Assembly: GCA_037349315.1 (NCBI GenBank)
Contig: JBAIAC010000057.1
Span: 8,215,501-8,279,500, forward strand
Source of the DNA: Chelydra serpentina
Lineage: Eukaryota > Chordata > Testudines > Chelydridae
Reading direction: 5' to 3'
DNA length: 64,000 bases
Shown here: positions 51,640-63,300 of the stretch, piece after piece
How the letters are laid out: every line of letters begins with the position of its first letter
Numbering within the stretch: position 1 is the first letter of the stretch
Notes under the pieces: generated by a model
Seen by the model: the letters and a program-made list of their open reading frames with translations, nothing else
What the model was told of the DNA's origin: nothing
Databases searched by the model: none
Position numbers and translations under genes: made by a program

Positions 51640-52380
51640 TCTGATTGGCCAGGCCCTGGTCCCCGTCCCTTTTTGATTGGCCTATTATAAGCCACGGTCC
51701 CCTCTTTGGTCCGACACTTAGAAAGGGCTGGCCGCGCCCCTTCTCCTGTTCAGCGATTGGGCGGCTCAGCTGCCATTCTCCAGTGATTGCTCTTCTCGCT
51801 GATTGGTCAAGCTGTCCGTCACTCACTGAGGAGGCAGGGCCAGGGCTATGCAGCGTCCCGGCGGCTGCGTTATGAGCGAGACGGAGCGGGACAAAGGACC
51901 GTGTGTCCTCTTACTTTTGGGACCCTGGGATTTCGCTCTCGCGTTCCTGATAGCCTATTAGTCAGTGAGGCTGTCAATCAAAACGTGTGGGGGGTGGGAC
52001 TATAATGTCAGTCAAAGATAGAATCATCCCTCTTTTTGTCCGTTTCCGAACGGATAATGTCCCGCCCACTCTAGTTTTTCTCTCTGATTGCTCAACCTTG
52101 CGATCACTCATAATGTGGGGCGCGTGCCCGGCGCGAACGCCCGGGTGGGTGGGGTGAGAACAAAATCCCTTCACGTAATTGGAGGGTGCGCTGTCATTCC
52201 CCGTTCTTTCTCTCTTCGAGACGTCACTCAGAGTTCGGGGCGGGCCTGCGAGCTGATTGTCGTGGAAGGGGCGGGGCAAACCTTTTGATCGGCTGGCTTG
52301 CCCGTCCGTCCGACCTTCGCTGTCGTTGATTGGTTTGACCTCCCGTCGATCCCTTTCTGTCACCCTCGGATTGGGTGTTG
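51640..52380 (+). promoter_or_regulatory. MACO1 upstream CCAAT-box array
   Basis: Inverted CCAAT boxes (ATTGG) occur at 51644, 51676, 51756, 51802, 52178, 52329 and 52370, with ATTGC/ATTGT variants at 51786, 52087 and 52256. Several are followed by similar sequence (a CTGTC-like piece, then CACTCA, then a GGGGCGGG-like piece), so the array looks like an eroded tandem repeat. It leads into the CpG-rich MACO1 first exon. NF-Y binding is inferred from the motif. Confidence 0.55.
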
Positions 52381-52591
52381 TCGGCCGAGGCGGGGCGGGG
52401 GCGCGGCGTCTGCGCGCGCGGGGACGCGGCGGGGAGGGACGGACCTGAAATTATTTTTATTTCTTTGTTTCCAAGTGGGGGGGGCGGGAAACCGAAAAAA
52501 AGCGAGAAAAAAAAAATCTCCCCGGCCTCGAATGGTGGTGCCGTGAGCCAGGCGGGGCCGAGCCGAGCGAGCGCGGGGCCGGGCCGGGAGG

Positions 52592-52671
52592 ATGAAGCGG
52601 CGGAGCGCGGACTGCAGCAAACTCCGGCGGCCGCTAAAGCGGAACCGCATCACCGAGGGCATCTACGGCAG
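52592..52671 (+). CDS. MACO1: Macoilin, first coding exon (partial gene)
   Basis: Macoilin (TMEM57) is an ER multi-pass membrane protein with a coiled-coil C-terminus, known for roles in neurons. Only the first coding exon is here: MKRRSADCSKLRRPLKRNRI followed by TEGIYG, nearly identical to the mammalian N-terminus (human has N for S at residue 5, as I recall). The exon ends within a codon (AG) at a GTACTG donor (52672). Exon 2, which encodes the first membrane segments, was not found in the remaining 11 kb and must lie beyond the window. It is head to head with RH, 6.4 kb from the RH start. Confidence 0.93.
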
Positions 52672-53225
52672 GTACTGGCCGCATCCCCCGCTCCCCTGCC
52701 TCGGCCGGCCCCTCGTCCCCTCCCCCTGCCTCGGGTCCTCCTACCCCGCCGTCCCTCCCCGCCCCCTCCTGCCCGGCGCCCGTCTCCGCGCCGACTAGCC
52801 CCTGCGCGTGCCCCGGCGGGACCCTTCCCCCGGCCCGGCTGCCTCCGGCCCCAGCGCCGCTCGTTTCCCCGCCCCCCGGATCCCGATTCCCGGTCTGTCA
52901 GTGCCCGTCCCTCCCCCTGGCAGCTCGCTCCCCACCCACCCGAGGGACGCGGCCTGTCGGGGCGGAACACCCCCTCCCTCAGCCCGGCTCGCGGCGCCCC
53001 GGCCCCCCCGCCCCCGCCGGCCTCATCGCTGGGTCCCGGCCGGGTCGGCAACCGCCGCTAGGCCGCACGCTGGGCCCGGGCGGGTTGGCTTCCCGGCGCT
53101 CCTGCCCTGTGCCGAGCCCGAATGACTCCGCCTCGCATCCCAGCGCGGAGCCCTCCCGCCCAATGTCTCCTGCGAGCCCCACATCGCCTCGCGTCAGCCC
53201 CCGCCCCCAGTCTTTTCCCAGCCCT

Positions 53226-53690
53226 CCCCCATTGCCTCCTTTCAGGGGCTCCCCTACTTCCTCTCCCCTGCATCGCCTCCTCCCAGCCCCCACATACACA
53301 GTGTCTCCTCATGCCCACTCCCCTCACACATTGTCTCCTCTCAGAGCCTCTCCTCCCTTCAGGGTCCCCCCCACTGCCTTCTCCCCCATTGCCTCCTTTC
53401 AGGGGCTCCCCTACTTCCTCTCCCCTGCATCGCCTCCTCCCAGCCCCCACATACACAATGTCTCCTCATGCCCACCCCCCTCACACATTGTCTCCTCTCA
53501 GAGCCTCTCCTCCCTTCAGGGTCCCCCCCACTGCCTTCTCTCCCATTGCCTCCTTTCAGGGGCTCCCCTACTTCCTCTCCCCTGCTTCGCCTCCTCCCAG
53601 CCCCCACATACACAGTGTCTCCTCATGCCCACCACCCTCACACATTGTCTCCTCTCAGAGCCTCTCCTCCCTTCAGGGACTCTCTCTCTA
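53226..53690. repeat. 157-bp tandem repeat, about three copies
   Basis: The phrase ATTGCCTCCTTTCAGGGGCT recurs at 53231, 53388 and 53545, exactly 157 bases apart, and the whole unit (CTACTTCCTCTCCCCTGC, CCCCCACATACACA, TGTCTCCTCTCAGAGCCTC) repeats with few changes. It is C/T-rich and lies 0.55 kb into MACO1 intron 1. The long frames on both strands are products of the repeat. Confidence 0.92.
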
Positions 53691-54097
53691 CTCACATTGT
53701 CCCCTTACCTTTGATAACCCTCTCCCCCCACACACACACAGTTTCAGAGCACCCCCAGTGCCTCATCTCAGAGGTTCCCTTCCCCTGAAAGTCCCCCTCG
53801 CATTGCCTCTTCTTCCTGCTCAGGGCCTGACTCCCTTTCCCTTCCTCAACAACTGCTTGGGACCTTTACCCTCCCGCTGTCCTTTTTACAGACAGTTGAG
53901 ATGCTGTTTTGAGATGTTCTGTAGTGGTTCCCCACACCCTATCCTTTTTGTATAAACCAGGGTGAGGGTGATTGGGCTGGGTAGGAGCTGCTGGCCAAGG
54001 TCCTGTTGGTGCTAATTGAAGGAAGCAACTTGGGGAAGGGGATTTGTGCAGTTTTTCCACTCCTTTCCCCCATATTTATCCTTCTGAAACATTACAT

Positions 54098-54297
54098 CCG
54101 TGGTTCTCAAACTTTTGTACTGGTGATCCCTTTCACATAGCAAGCCTCTGAGTGCGACCCCCGCCCCTTATAAATTAAAAACACATTTTTATATATTTAA
54201 CACGATTATAAATGCTGGAGGCAAAGTGGGGTTTGGGGTGGAGGCTGATAGTTTATGATGCCCTGATGGGTCCCAAGCCCCAGTTTGAGAACCCCTG
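54098..54297. mobile_element. hAT non-autonomous element with perfect 8-bp TSD
   Basis: Ends CCGTGGTTCTCAAAC and, reversed, CAGGGGTTCTCAAAC; CATTACAT on both sides (54090-54097 and 54298-54305). In MACO1 intron 1. Confidence 0.88.
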
Positions 54298-54305
54298 CAT
54301 TACAT

Positions 54306-57300
54306 GGTGTAGTGAGGAGTTTAGGATAATGTGCGTATTTCGGGGGCTACCCGGTTCAGAAATAACAATTGGGGAGAGTTCTCCACATACCTCAAACAGA
54401 GCAGAATAATGTGACTTCGAAAGGTGTAACATTGTAGATAACTTGCCATAGCGGTTTGACAACATGAATTTGCATGAGTGGCATTGTGGATGCAAAGTTT
54501 TGGCAGATGGCAGCATCTAACATGTTAGCAAGGTTAAGGAGTTAGGTTTTTATGTAGGGTATAAAACCTCAGCTAGAAAGAAGTGAAATTGACATATCAC
54601 CGACTATGATAATCTTATACTCAGAGAAGTTTATAGGACTTTTAAAGAAGCATTTTGAAGAGTAAATTGTCTTATTTTAATCATAATTAGTGCAAATTGT
54701 TTTCTTTAAAGGGACTGTCAATTTAAAAACATAATTCTGTGTGAAATCTTATAAGAAACACCTAAGTTTAGTGTGACTGAAAAAGATGAGAGAAATATTT
54801 GTTTCTTTTTCAGCTTATTAATTTTGTGCTTTTGGCAAAGCTTTTATAGTCAGTTTCACTGTTTCTCCTGTTTGGGTATTTTTTTCACAACAGGGAGATA
54901 GATATTTTTAAAATATAAGAAAGTATGATTGGGTAAATACAAAAAAAATGGTAGCAGCCTCCGGTAAGTCCATGAAACTGACTTTTAACTCATTTTTAGA
55001 AGAATTACTAGATTGCAAGTTCATGTGTCCCTTAAACTCAGAGTTTTTTAGTGATAAACATGGGTCATATATTAAAACAAGAGCAAGAAAATCTCAGATT
55101 GAGACACCTGTTGATGGTGTTTTACTGTCAACAATAACATATTTTGGCTTGTGTTCATTTGTGTGTGTGCTAGAAATATGATTTTACAGAGAGAATGGTG
55201 AATAGGTAGAATGGGTTTCCACTTGAGGCCGAGTCAAGTACTATCACTATATTTGGGCAAAAATTGAATGACCATAGAATTTGGTTAGAATATTAGATAT
55301 TTTGGTGCTTGAGAGTAACTGATGGACACTCTTTTTTGAGGGTGAGGGGGTTGTCAGGAGGTATTTTTTTTGCACATGATACTTCCCCCTCCCCCACAAA
55401 TTATGTATTGGTCCCCCTTCCTCCCTGATAAGGGTGCGTTTGCCCTCCTTTGGCATAACCCTAATATACTAAAGAGCTGTGTCTGCACAGAACATTTTAT
55501 TAAAATTGTGGAGCTGCACTACTAGTAGAAAAGATTGGAACGTTTTTCATATGAAGTCATGTGTCATTACTGCTCAGAGTAAATCTAGATGACTTGATGG
55601 TAAAAAAATGCCAGCAGCTGCCAGCACCTTGTAAACTTCTGTCTGTAGAGCTGAAACAGTGAGAAATTCTAAGAAAAAGACCTGTTAAACAAATAAAGGT
55701 AGATAATTTGGTCAAGAACGGTTCAGAATATGCTTGTATTCCATATAATTGCATGAGTCTTGACTTGTTAAATAAATGGCACTAGTTTTATTTTAAACTT
55801 TAAATAATAATTCATTTGTAAAGATGGAAATTACAAGAATATCTGTACTGCTTAGATGGCAAAAGGCACCTGACTTTTATGTGGTGTGAAATAACTGCAT
55901 GTATTGACATGTTCCATATATGATACATATCAAAAAACCATAGAACATCTTTTTGAACAGCTGTTTTGTAAAAACGTTTTAATCTTGAGTATTTTAAAGA
56001 GCACAATTAATTTAAGGTATACTTTATTTGAGTATTAAACTTGGTAGCTTCTTTAATGGACAAGACACTGTCAACTAACGCCCTAAACAATTAGGAGAAA
56101 ACAACATTTTTGAGCTAGTAAGAGAGGGATGTCAAATTCAGGTACACAGTAATTATACAGTTCTTGAGTAAGAGAGAAATTGATAGTCTTGAAACACTTA
56201 TTGTTGAAAATCATGAGCTGTGATAATGTCTCATTTCTATTTATAGTTCAGTTGAGGTCTGTATGAGCAGTAGGTTGAAGATCTGAGCAAAGGTGCATAA
56301 TATCAATATTAGCTTTATAAAAGGGAACCAATTCATAGTGAACTCTGATATAATGAAATTCCCACAGAGTTTTACTTCATTTCAGTATGCAAATTGTGAT
56401 TCTGGTTATAGTGACCCTCTGCTTAAAAGAAAGTTGTTCTGTGAGAAATAGTGTCACTATAAAAGGGTTCCTTTGTATTTCTATATTTGGCTGATATCTG
56501 AAATCCCTTATCTATAAATCCTATTTACAAATAACATACTGGCACTTGTTTGCTAATTTAATAATTTCTTAAACACATTTTTCAGAATAATATAGGTTTG
56601 TTACTGCTTACTTCATTGGATTATTTTGATCCATTCTCTGTTTAGTCTCTTGTTCATGTCAAATTGACTGAAAATCTAAGGACAATGTTAAATGTAGTAG
56701 AATAACAAAATACTTTATTAATTGCTTCACAGTGTCTATTCTGGAGCAAAATACCATTTGGAAGTTACAAAGTAATGTAATCTTCTGTTTATAAGATAAT
56801 ATTTAGGAAGCACAGTCTCTTGGAAAATAGTTTCTATGTAGGCAGACCCTTCTAGAATCTTACAATCAGTTGCTTTTTAACAGAGAGTCAACATTATATA
56901 CCTTCTCTTACATCTGAAGAGATTTGGGGGGCAGGGAGGTGGGATGGAATATTAGGTGGGTGATTGCTTTTAAAAAAAAATCATACACAACTATGCTAGC
57001 TGTAGGTATATCTCCAATACAGAGCATTACATTTCTTGTAGTAATTGTTTCTCATGGAATTATTTGTTTTACACTTAGGGTTTTCATTTCATATTGACAT
57101 CTTCTGTTTTGAAAATTCAGACAGCTTCCAAGTACTATTCCAGGAAGAGGTAGGGTAAGTTAGTGTGGAGGGTTTGCTTCTTTGGTAACCTAATCAGCAA
57201 GAGGTGCTTTATATGGAATGTTCTTTCCTTTTTCTTCATCCCTTCTCTTGTCTCCCTTTCCTCTTACCATTTTCACTCATAGTTCAGTATATCATGATAT

Positions 57301-57930
57301 TATGTAAGTAGTCTCTGATGTGACTTGACAGGGTTCTTAAACTTTCAAGATTGGTAAGCAATATCTTTGACCCACCTAAAAAATGGCAATAATCATTGTA
57401 TAATATCTGGATGATAACTTAGTAGGTTTGGTGAAATGAAGCCCCCAAAGCTGATAGGTGAAACAAACAGACCATTGAATGCATCCTGACTCTATTAAAA
57501 ACAAAAAACCTCCATAACGCAGTGTTGTCTCCTCGATTTTGTATGGCAATGACATTTATGAGACTCCTGCTCACCTAAGTGCTCAGAGCAGCGTTTTTGG
57601 TAAAGTGAAGTTTACCCTTGTATGCAAAGAGAACATACTCACACAAAGGAAGAAGGGGGGCCATTATTGTTCAAAAAGGCAAAATTGTTGCTTTTAATCT
57701 GTTTGACTGTCTACACCAGTTCAGCAACCCAAGATTTTGCAAAATTATTAATGAATTTAGCAATTGTTGCACACTACGAATATTTCTCCATTTGGCTCCT
57801 GTTCATGGTTTCATTCCTCTGAGCTCATTGACAAGGCCCCTTACTGTGTTCACATTTAAGTTCCCCTTAAAGACCCACATCTGCCCTGCTGCCTATGCTG
57901 AATCTACTTGACTTTTATTTAAAATCTCTG
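54306..57930. other. MACO1 intron 1, AT-rich, nothing recognised
   Basis: AT-rich sequence without recognisable exons or well-defined repeats. Short open frames on both strands look random. Confidence 0.5.
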
Positions 57931-58690
57931 GTTTCAGAATAGCAGCCGTGTTAGTCTGTGTCAGCAAAAAGAACAGGATTACTTGTGGCACCTTAGAGAC
58001 TAACAAACTTATTTCAGCATAAGATTTCGTGGGTTAGAACCCACTTCATCAGACGCATAGAATGGAACATACAGTGAACAGATATTTATACATTCAGAGA
58101 AACATGAAAAGGTGGAAGTGTCTATAACAATTTTAAGAGGCTAATTAAGAGGAACTATATCAGCAGGGGAAAAAAAACTTTTGAAGTGATAAACAAGATG
58201 GCCCATTGCGGACAGTTGACACAAAGGTGTGAGTGAGGGTAGTTAACTTAAGGGAAATAGATTCAGTTAACGTAATGGCGAAGCCATTCCCAGTCTCTGT
58301 TAACCCTGAGTTGATGGTATCTAGTTTGCATATCAATTCAAGTTCAACAGCTTCTCCTTGAAGTCTGTTTTTGAAGTTTTTCTGTTGCAAAATTGCCACC
58401 TTTAAATCTGTCACTGAGTGATTAGAGAGGTTGAAATGTTCTCCTACTGGTTTTTGAATGTTATGATTCCTGATGTCAGATTTGTGTCCGTTTATTCTTT
58501 TGCGTAGAGACTGTCCGGTTTGGCCAATGTACATGTCAGAGGGGCATTGCTGGCACATGATGGCATATATCACATTGGTAGATGTGCAGGTGAACGAGCT
58601 GTCTGTATCTGTTAGATTGAGTTCTGTGAAACAGCACTCTATCTTGGTAGTTTGGAATGTGCCTTGCACTATTATTAATATTTTAATTTA
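57931..58690 (-). mobile_element. Penelope-like element, 5' truncated, with GIY-YIG ORF
   Basis: The minus strand carries an open frame (58669-58160, 169 codons, opening at a GTG because the element is truncated). It includes a GIY-YIG endonuclease domain: IYAIMC, a CQQC pair, MYIGQTGQSLRKR, a conserved H and, downstream, a Glu in QGEAVELE. After the stop comes the family tail: GTCTGATGAAGTGGG, loop, CCCACGAAATCTTATGC, ending ACACGGCTGCTATTCTGAAAC. The reverse transcriptase part is missing. Fixed in MACO1 intron 1, antisense. Confidence 0.88.
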
Positions 58691-60003
58691 TTATTCCAGT
58701 GGCATCTGAAGGCTCCCAACCAGGGTCAGGATCCCTTGGTGCTAGACGTTACCAAAAACAAACAATGATAGCCTATGGTTATTTTTGGATTTGGTGATTG
58801 AATGCTAATAATAATAATACCTAATTGTTAAATCTCTGGGATGAAATTGGAGAAGACTAAACTAAAAGTAAAATTAAGTAATGGTCAAATGAAAAGTTTT
58901 GAATACTTCAAAGGAAGAACTGTAAGCTAGTTTTGAGGAGATGGGTACAATGGTCCCTAAGTTTGTTTTTATAAAGATATTCAGATAAACCCAACCTTTT
59001 ATGATAACATTCAGACAGGTATTAGATTTCAATATGAAATTTCATCTGGAATGCATTTGAATTTTTGTTAAAGATTTAACATGAAATGATACTATTTATC
59101 CTTCCAAATTTCTGAGGAGCACATGGTGGTTAGTACTTATATGTACCTAAATTTCAGGTAGTTTAAGGTACTGGTTGGAAGATGTATAGTTTAGTGAGTA
59201 CATGCTAGACAGTTGAAACAATTAAAATGTGATGATTCTCTCATCTCTCCACAGTGACTGTTTCTCAGTTTTACAGATGTTGTGAAGCCCCATGATCAAT
59301 ATATTTTAGGCAACAGGAAAGGAATTTATTTCTGCATAATTACCTTTTAGAATAGACCATCAGAATTGTCAAATTGTAATTTACATGTGAAAATGTAAAC
59401 TTCCTGTCTCATTGACTGAATACTATGTTTGCACACTAAAACTTGCGCAATATTCTTTTACTTAACTAGTTTCAACGTTTAAGGCCTTTAAAATATGGAA
59501 TTAGTGATATGTAACTGTACTACATACAGTGCTTTTTCTAGTGTTCATTCCATACATTAAATCAGCTATTTGTGCCTCAGGCCTTCAAGAAAGGGCCATT
59601 AAACTCTTGTGGTTTTTGAGCTGGTCTCCTCTTGTTTTTTCCACTCTCCCCAATTTTCAGCAGTTGCTCTCCTGCTTCTTCCTTTCTGCTTTCCTTCCTT
59701 TTCCTTTTTTTCCCCATTTAGTCTGATTCTTCATGTCCGATTTGAAGCTACTTTGGGCCATGATTAAGTGCTGTGTAGCGTGGCGTGCTGGCACAGTTGC
59801 TGGCAGCTTTCTGCTGTGTACTGCAGCTGAAGCTTCAGATGCCAATGGTGCAATCTCACAGTTTAAAATGATCATTGCTTCAGAAGTACTGTGATAACTT
59901 GGATAGGCTAGGACTCCATCAGTACTATGTGGAAGTGTGATAGTTCTGTGCTGTATTGCAGGATTTACTGTACATTTTAAAAGAACTTCACTACAATTTA
60001 AGC
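58691..60003. other. MACO1 intron 1, nothing recognised
   Basis: AT-rich intronic sequence without clear exons, repeats or conserved motifs. Confidence 0.5.
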
Positions 60004-60345
60004 CAGGGGTCTCAAACTCAAATTACCACGAGGGCCGCATGAGGACTAGTGCATTGGCCCGAGGGCTGCCCCTGGCCCCGCCCCCACTCCACCCCTTCCA
60101 TTAGGCCCCGCCCCTTCTCCGCCTCCTCTCCTGTGCGCACGGCTTCCCGCTCCTCCCCCCTCCCTCCCAGAAACCGCGAAGCTCTTCCCATGCGGAGCTC
60201 TTCCCTGCAGCCGGCCGGGCTCCCCACCCCCGCCCCCCCATTTTTAATTTTTTAAAATTTTTATTTTTTACCCCCAGGCATTTCCCGCTGCCAGAACAAC
60301 TGGCAGAGTTGAAGAGCTCCACGGGCCGCGTGTTTGAGACCCCTG
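60004..60345. mobile_element. hAT non-autonomous element, GC-rich centre
   Basis: Ends CAGGGGTCTCAAACTC and, reversed, CAGGGGTCTCAAACAC; flanks ATTTAAGC (59996-60003) and ATTTAAGT (60346-60353), 7 of 8 identical. The interior is very GC-rich (about 60060-60240), which makes chance open frames. Confidence 0.85.
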
Positions 60346-60353
60346 ATTTAAGT

Positions 60354-63300
60354 GTACTGTGTTCCCCTAAATTTTTTGGTCAACTTTCGGGAGAAGCACT
60401 TGCTCTTTTATTTTTCTATGAAATACAGTCAAAAGTCTGCATTTCCATTTTTTTAATTACCTTTTCCCTATTTCACAATCTTTCTTGAATGGATCAGGTC
60501 TTTTACCCTTTGTACCGTGCATATTAAATATTAAAAATGAAATATTAAAATCTTCTTAATTAATCAAAGTACTCCTTGCAATTTGACACTAACTCTTTTT
60601 ACCTCTCAAGTTTTTGGTTTTTCGTAGTCCTCCCAAGCCTCATTCTTTCTTGATCTGTTTAAAATCTTTCAGCTTTATTGCTGATACTGCTCATTATATC
60701 CCTACTTAATCATGTTGACGCTTGATGCCAGCTTTATAGCTGGTTAAGATTTGAGATGAGTTCCAAATGCACTCTGTAACTGGTTTAACTTCCTCTTCAG
60801 CTGACTTTCCTTATATATCATGGAATTCCAAACAACTTTCCCTAAAGCATTTTGTATGCATTCAATGTTGGCTTTTTTAAATACCATATATTGCCCTCAA
60901 TCACAGGCATTTCCCTGGGCTGCCAGCCAAAGGAATGTTTAGGAGGATGTGTATATCAAGTGGGTAGTGAGACCTCCACATGTGGAGTGAGGACAATATG
61001 TGCCTCTGATTGTCCAATACTTTTGTGCTGCTTTTCTTGGTGATATCATCACTTTTTGATAAAATATTCACTAGATTCTGTGTTCTACCTAACTTCTCAT
61101 TTGGCTTATATCCAAGTGTTAAGCTTTTGACTGCTGACAGCTCAATAAACTGTAAGGAAAAATGGTACATACTAACTCAAGGAATATGGTCTCTCTTTAG
61201 ACTTTTTTAATCCATAAAGATTCTTCCCAATGATGATTTCATCTGGCACTTTTTAATCATCTTCCTTTAACAGGAAAAACACTTTCTGCTCACCCGTCTC
61301 AAACTGCCCTGGAGGTTTGTAACAAACCAACAGTACTTCCTTTTTTTACCTCAACTCAAATCCAGGTCTCAAATATAATTTGGCTTAAATTTAAATGTTC
61401 TACTGTGTCATCCCCAATACTACAGGTAATATTGCTTCCCTCTGCATACATTGCAGTTCCTACACCTGCTTTACTTGTTTTGTACTTTGATATTTTCAGC
61501 TAAGTTATTTTGTGGGTCTGACTGTCTGTTTTTCCAATAATATCATACTCATCACTGAATGCATGCCTTCAGTTCATCCATTGTATAACATTTGCTTCCA
61601 GAATTTCTGTAAAAGATATGAAACTTTTCCATTTCATCTTCCCTTACTCTCATTCTTATTGTACACAGATTTTCTCCATATGATGCACTGATTTAGTACC
61701 AGAGCAGATCCCACTCTGGATTCTTCAAATAGCTCTTCCTTATTGTAAAATATTTTCCATATACATTTCCATATTAGCCTCATTCTGTTTACTTCATGCC
61801 ATTTATATGTATTCTGTCCTGTATTCTTGTTTACCTGCTGTTCTCCTTGTATGCATCTTGTCCCCCCCCCCCATTCTGTATCCCTTCTCTCCCCAAATCA
61901 CCTTTGCACATATAAAGCACCGTTTTCATCTGAGAATTTCCATTCATGTTCTCGAACTATCCAAAGTATTTTGGCTAGACTCAGCTAGACAGGCTTGAGA
62001 TCTTGCTGACTGACTGTGATCTCTGTAGTAATTCTGCATAGGTGCTACACTTCACCTCTCTGAAGCCTACCTCTGCATTTGGCTTTTTGCCCATCTCAGG
62101 ATGCCTTCCAGTCCATTGTGTTGTGTGAGTCAGACTGCAAAATGAAACATGCCATCAATTCTGGTAAGATTCACTTTGCCACCTTTGGTACTCTCAGATC
62201 ATGAATGGAGTGGACCCCAGTGTAGCTTGTTACTGCTTTTGAAAAATTTTCAGAAGAATTAACCTTTCGAAAATCCAAAGGGATAGAGACAATTAATGGG
62301 TTTGGAGTGAAATTGCGTGTTCATTGTATGAGTATACTAGTAATCAACCTTTTTATTGGGTTTGCTATACTGGATCAAGTCACTGGTCCTTTCTGGTCAA
62401 CACTTCCACCTTTTTTCTTTATCCCCTCCGGCCTTCCATTGTACTATTAGACCCTATGTCACTTTTATAGGGAAAGCCCTGCCCTTGTCAGTTCTTGGGC
62501 AGATCACTGATTTCAGCTTTTTGTATGCTGTAACACACCAGAAAATGGAATATCTAAAATGCAGGGTAATTATCTACAACCAATTTGAGCATGAGGGTTT
62601 TTCTCTTCTATATTAAGAACTAACTTGGGGAATTAAAATGGGTGCAGGGTGATGCATTTGAGTCTAAGGTTAGAGAGCATTTTTCTGTGTGGTAAATATT
62701 ATCCGTAAGCGAGGATACTGACACAGCAGCTATCAAAATTGGAGAGACGTGTGGATGTTCTTAGAAAGATCAATGAATATGAGAGGGTCATAGATAATAA
62801 ATGGCTGATGCTAGACACCAAAGGAATACCAGCTGGTTGAATTGCAGGATGAGCATATTGGAGGTGAGACGCAGTAGGGACAGTGACTAAGTAACAGTGA
62901 GAGAATGTAAAGAAGAACAGTGTCCAGAAAATATCAGAGCTTGAAGAGTACAAACGTTAAGGCAGTAGAGGAGAATAGTACAAAGCCAAGGAAAGAAAAA
63001 CAGTACAAAGCCAAGGAAAGTGTTGTTAACTCCATCATGGAATATTATTTTAGCATTTTTGTCATAAAGAACAAGTGAAGAGAATTGTGATTAGCCTACC
63101 AGAACAAGAGGTCATAGCATATTTTTTTGTAATAGAGCTTCATTTTACATGTACATCCATAGCTATTTGAGACGTTTAAAGCATACGGGCACACCAGCAT
63201 AGGGGAGAACACTGTTTGTCTACTTAGCCCCTCTGATTTGGGTGACAAAAACTGTTAAGTAGACAATAGAATTTGTCAGGAATAGCAAACATAGGTACAC

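Noticed and set aside
52375..53955. Long open frames (up to 277 codons) on both strands around MACO1 exon 1 and intron 1
   Set aside because: They come from GC-rich sequence and the 157-bp tandem repeat, occur in several frames at once, and have low-complexity Pro/Ser/Arg content without a known domain.
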